Source of the DNA: Promethearchaeota archaeon
GTDB taxonomy: Archaea; Asgardarchaeota; Lokiarchaeia; Sigynarchaeales; SOKP01
DNA: 7,469 nucleotides
Direction: 5' to 3'
Assembly: GCA_004524425.1 (NCBI GenBank)
Contig: SDNN01000141.1
Coordinates: 1 to 7,469 of the forward strand
Notes under the pieces: model-generated
Told to the model about the DNA's origin: nothing
Seen by the model: the letters and a program-made list of their open reading frames with translations, nothing else
Database searches by the model: none
Shown here: in pieces, positions 4,885 to 7,469 of the stretch
Numbering within the stretch: position 1 is the first letter of the stretch
Layout of the letters: the number at the start of each line of letters is the position of its first letter
Made by a program: the position numbers and the translations under genes

Positions 4885-6072
4885 TTAAAAAAGAAACGAA
4901 TAAATCAATATAATTAGTAATATAAACATTAGAATCCCTATATATTTCCTAAGTATGCGCATTCCATGGGTTTTTGGTTTTCTACCATTTCTATCCAATA
5001 ATTGGGGAAATGATGCACTATCATGGGGTTCTTTTTGGTACCAATAAGCCGTGGAGGACCAATCATCTTTCCGATGATTATCATGTCCATGCTCAATTGA
5101 AACAATAATCTTTTTATTGAAATATATAGGATCTTCAACGTGATACCTATAGTATGTGATCTTTCCAAACCAATTAAAGCCCCCAGCTTTAATAGTTCCA
5201 TGATATGGAGCAGAATAACTTTCTCGTTGCGAGTAAGCTTGGTTGACATAATCTTCAGTACCAGTTCCATGTAGTGTAGGAGTGCTCTCATCCACATCAT
5301 CATCGATAAAGATCATATCGTCACCTTCACCCGGCCAATTAAAAAACCATGGCATGAAAGTGATATTATCGATGTCAAGGTGGCAGCCTACATAATGTCC
5401 TTTTCCTTTTGCCTCGAGAATTTTATAATTATATTTTAAAGGTTCAGTGTTTTTTCCTGAAAACATGAATTTTATGGGGCTTAATGTAGAGAATTTCTTA
5501 CCCGTTTTCATATCGCGCTTTTTTACTTTAGGAGGATTTTCACGATGCCAAACCGCATGAAACCTGCCAAATTTATCCTCGTTCTCAAATCCATCCTCAT
5601 AAACTTCATAATCAATATAATAAAATATCCTAAACCGCTTTTCATTATCATTTTCAAGAGTTATTCTAAATGATTTCGAAAAAGGCATTGGCCACCAGCA
5701 ATTGAATCCTTTTCCTTTTCGGGGACTCATTTGAAGAGGTACGCTTACATAATTTCTTTTTTTTGCGTGTCCCATTCCAAAAAAGTCTCCAAGTGGCACT
5801 TCCACGCTAGGATTTTTATCATTCTCACCGTCCCAATACATTCTTAAGATCGCATTACGTAGAGAATTCCTGGAAAAGCATTGATAAGTACACCATACAT
5901 GTTTTATGCACCCAGCCCCTACAAACTCTCCTAAAATAACAGTTTCTTTTGGTTTAATGTCAATCCAATCAACATTACCTCCACTGATATCATGGCTTGA
6001 TATTCTTCTTCTCTTCACTGAATCAGGTCTTAACCTAGCTATATCATTAATGCTATCTTTTCCAAGTTTCAT
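4885..6072 (-). CDS. DUF2961 / GH172-family protein with C-terminal membrane anchor
   Basis: This 395-residue protein carries DUF2961 signatures: an N-terminal SSHD.SGGN segment (25-33), GAGCIKHVW (52-60), RMYWDGE (77-83), VPLGDFFG (92-99), HGTGTEDYVNQAY (268-280) and RYHVEDPIYF (309-318), then SIEHGHDN and AYWYQKEPH (342-350). The family is now GH172; characterised members act on fructofuranose or arabinofuranose linkages. Here the substrate is unknown. E273 in GTGTEDY and other carboxylates are candidate catalytic residues, but I cannot map the published pair with certainty. No signal peptide is present at the N terminus. Residues 377-395 are a single hydrophobic stretch ending the protein, preceded by R372, R375 and K376. 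This is a tail-anchored layout with the enzyme domain expected in the cytoplasm. The ATG at 6072 has AGGTGA 10 bases upstream (6083-6088). The neighbour, divergent, is a rhomboid protease. Confidence 0.88.
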   Translation of the reverse strand: MKLGKDSINDIARLRPDSVKRRRISSHDISGGNVDWIDIKPKETVILGEFVGAGCIKHVWCTYQCFSRNSLRNAILRMYWDGENDKNPSVEVPLGDFFGMGHAKKRNYVSVPLQMSPRKGKGFNCWWPMPFSKSFRITLENDNEKRFRIFYYIDYEVYEDGFENEDKFGRFHAVWHRENPPKVKKRDMKTGKKFSTLSPIKFMFSGKNTEPLKYNYKILEAKGKGHYVGCHLDIDNITFMPWFFNWPGEGDDMIFIDDDVDESTPTLHGTGTEDYVNQAYSQRESYSAPYHGTIKAGGFNWFGKITYYRYHVEDPIYFNKKIIVSIEHGHDNHRKDDWSSTAYWYQKEPHDSASFPQLLDRNGRKPKTHGMRILRKYIGILMFILLIILIYSFLF

Positions 6073-6186
6073 TAGAATTTATTCACCTGTTTAATTATTA
6101 AAAAGGAAAGCATAATTATTATTAATATTCGAATAATATTTCTTTAATTATAAATATAAAATTAAATCAAAAAGTGGGAGATAACA
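6073..6186. promoter_or_regulatory. Divergent promoter region, GH172-like gene and rhomboid gene
   Basis: This 114-base AT-rich spacer has an AGGTGA Shine-Dalgarno for the minus-strand gene (6088-6083) and GGGAG (6176-6180, 6 bases before ATG) for the rhomboid. Several TATA-like stretches occur (TTATAAATATA at 6148-6158, AATAATATT near 6132-6140). A 10-bp palindrome, TATTCGAATA (6126-6135), sits near the middle and could be a shared operator, though it is short. Confidence 0.4.
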
Positions 6187-6822
6187 ATGGTTGTTGAATT
6201 AGAAGACGATAGAGTACCTTTTTCTACTCAATACATATCTGTTGCAATAATTATCATTAATGCAATCGTGTTTATTATTCAATTATTTGATCCTACGGGC
6301 TATCTTTTTATTTATGAAGCAGCTTTTGTTCCAAATGAATTTTTTGCTGGCGAGAAACCTTGGACTATCGTGACTTCCATGTTCATGCACGGAAGTTTCA
6401 TACACATAATCCTGAACATGTGGTTTTTCTATATAGTTTCTGATAATTGTGAAAAAGCAATGGGACATCTATTTTTTCTCGTTACGTATTTCATTTCTGG
6501 ACTGGTAGGGTCATTATTACATGCAGCTATCGCAGTAGCAACAGGATTTGGAGATATTCCTTCGTTAGGAGCATCAGGAGCAGTTATGGGTGTGATTGCG
6601 ATATACGGCGTGCTTTTTCCAAGGAACAGATTAAGATATTTGTACTTCCTCGGTACGGTGAGTGCAAGAACGTTTGTATTAATCACTTTTATAACTGAGC
6701 TGATTTATGGGTTTATATCCTTGTTTGTTTTGACAGGTACAGCACATTTTGCTCATATTGGAGGGCTTATAGCCGGCATCGTTTTTGCTTTTCTATTCAA
6801 GTTAGTGAGCAAGGAATATTAA
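6187..6822 (+). CDS. Rhomboid-family intramembrane serine protease
   Basis: This 211-residue, six-helix membrane protein is of the compact rhomboid form. The catalytic dyad is visible: S130 in LGASGAVMG (the GxSG motif) and H190 in AHIGGLIAG (the AHxGG motif of the last helix). The second helix has H68, H73 and N77 in FMHGSFIHIILNMW, the histidine/asparagine pattern that stabilises the oxyanion. Hydrophobic segments are at about 16-33, 71-87, 94-117, 129-145, 160-181 and 186-205. No extra domain or zinc finger is attached. Rhomboids cut other membrane proteins within or at the edge of their transmembrane segment. The physiological substrate is unknown. The ATG at 6187 is supported by GGGAG 6 bases upstream. 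The divergent neighbour encodes a single-span, tail-anchored protein. A poly-T terminator follows. Confidence 0.95.
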   Translation: MVVELEDDRVPFSTQYISVAIIIINAIVFIIQLFDPTGYLFIYEAAFVPNEFFAGEKPWTIVTSMFMHGSFIHIILNMWFFYIVSDNCEKAMGHLFFLVTYFISGLVGSLLHAAIAVATGFGDIPSLGASGAVMGVIAIYGVLFPRNRLRYLYFLGTVSARTFVLITFITELIYGFISLFVLTGTAHFAHIGGLIAGIVFAFLFKLVSKEY

Positions 6823-6853
6823 AATAGCTTAATTCAAAAAGTTATAACAAAAA

Positions 6854-6876
6854 TTTTTTCTTTCTTTTATGTTTTT
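6854..6876 (+). terminator. Poly-T terminator after the rhomboid gene
   Basis: Three T runs (T6 at 6854-6859, TTTCTTTT at 6861-6868, T5 at 6872-6876) lie 30-55 bases past the stop codon, without a convincing hairpin. This is a typical archaeal U-tract terminator and separates the rhomboid from the dehydrogenase gene. Confidence 0.5.
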
Positions 6877-6944
6877 AGTTTGTAAAATTTTTTGAATGAT
6901 GAATAATTTCAAAACTCAACTTTAAAAAACAATATATAGTTTAG

Positions 6945-7469
6945 ATGACTGAGGAAAAGAGAGTCAACATTACAGTAATAGGAATGGGATATGTTGGAAT
7001 ACCCATGGCGGCCTTACTTGCTGATGTCCCTAATTTTAATGTGACTGGAATCCAGCGAAGATCAAAGAGATCTGGATGGAAGATAGATTGCTTAAATGAG
7101 GGTAAAAATCCATTTGAAGGTGAAGAACCAGGCTTAGACGAGCTAATTGCACGCGTTGTCGCAAATGGTAAATTTAAAGTGACAGATAGTTATGAGCATG
7201 TTCCAGAAGCGGATTATATTCTTATAGATGTCCAAACACCTGTAGACGATCATAAAATTCCGAGATATGATTCTTTAAAAGATGTTTCAAAATTAATTGC
7301 TCCGATGTTTAAAAAAGGATCAACCATCATAATTGAATCAACTGTGGCACCAGGCACCACAGATAACATCGTCCAACCTATTTTAGAGCAAGGTAGTAAC
7401 ATGAAGAGAGGAGAAGATTTTTATTTAGTATTCTCTTTTGAACGAGTCATGCCTGGCAAACTTATCGAA
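6945..7469 (+). CDS. UDP-N-acetylhexosamine-type 6-dehydrogenase, 3' end cut by the window edge
   Basis: 175 N-terminal residues are visible, and the frame is still open at the window end. The NAD-binding Rossmann motif is GMGYVG (13-18). It is followed by NEGKNPFEGEEPGLDELI (51-68), TPV (98-100), ESTVAPGTT (131-139) and ERVMPGK (166-172). These are signatures of the nucleotide-sugar dehydrogenase family, closest to the WecC / UDP-ManNAc or UDP-GlcNAc dehydrogenase branch (COG0677), which oxidises the sugar C6 to a uronic acid with two NAD+. The exact substrate cannot be set from this part, and the catalytic cysteine and C-terminal domain lie outside. Archaea use such uronic sugars in N-glycans and surface polysaccharides. 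The residue before ERV is F in place of the more common P, and is worth noting only as a variant. The ATG at 6945 has no Shine-Dalgarno; a TATATAG at 6933-6939 is too close to be its TATA box, while a TTTAAAAAA near 6921 may be. Confidence 0.9.
   Translation, partial: MTEEKRVNITVIGMGYVGIPMAALLADVPNFNVTGIQRRSKRSGWKIDCLNEGKNPFEGEEPGLDELIARVVANGKFKVTDSYEHVPEADYILIDVQTPVDDHKIPRYDSLKDVSKLIAPMFKKGSTIIIESTVAPGTTDNIVQPILEQGSNMKRGEDFYLVFSFERVMPGKLIE

Noticed and set aside
4938..5303. Second minus-strand frame of 121 codons inside the GH172-like gene
   Set aside because: Same strand, different frame from the strongly conserved GTGTEDY-to-tail region; methionine/isoleucine-rich chance translation.
6933..6939. 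TATATAG as TATA box of the dehydrogenase gene
   Set aside because: The predicted transcription start would fall inside the coding sequence, before the essential GMGYVG motif but after the ATG, so it cannot serve this gene.

Overview
The window is AT-rich and reads as archaeal. The strongest evidence is a ribosomal protein S10 of the archaeal/eukaryotic type. Supporting evidence is a Bud23-like methyltransferase, TATA-like boxes upstream of genes, poly-T terminators, and Shine-Dalgarno elements of the GGTGA type, two of them in front of TTG start codons. The low G+C together with CheY-like orphan regulators, a Bud23 homologue and a DUF2961/GH172 protein would fit an Asgard archaeon such as a Lokiarchaeia member, but that placement is an inference and not proven by any single gene.

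Layout. Bases 1-606 (+) hold the 3' part of an unrecognised gene. A hairpin with A/T runs on both sides (661-695) separates it from a minus-strand block. Read in transcription order from right to left, that block is a Bud23-like rRNA methyltransferase (3202-3855), a PflA-like radical SAM protein with an N-terminal zinc-ribbon-like segment (1919-3055), ribosomal protein uS10 (1449-1754), a probable frameshifted small gene (1216-1369) and a SnoaL/NTF2-like protein (695-1102). Spacers of about 140-350 bases, with candidate promoters or poly-T runs, suggest mostly separate transcription units and not one operon.

The right half starts with two tandem single-domain CheY-like receivers (3996-4376, 4495-4869; +), each preceded by its own perfect inverted repeat and with no histidine kinase nearby. 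They converge on a minus-strand DUF2961/GH172 protein (4885-6072) whose last 19 residues form a membrane segment, giving a tail-anchored topology. Divergent from it is a six-helix rhomboid protease (6187-6822). The window ends inside a UDP-N-acetylhexosamine-type 6-dehydrogenase (6945 onward), an enzyme that makes uronic-acid sugars for surface glycans.

Functionally, the left half carries translation-linked genes (uS10 and a small-subunit rRNA methyltransferase, with a radical SAM enzyme between them). The right half combines signalling (two receivers) with membrane and glycan functions (GH172-like protein, rhomboid, nucleotide-sugar dehydrogenase). No tRNA, rRNA, CRISPR array, insertion sequence or prophage gene was seen. 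The most unusual points are the tail-anchored GH172-like protein beside a rhomboid protease, a stand-alone TTG-started rps10, the archaeal Bud23-like gene, and the paired receivers with dissimilar upstream palindromes.
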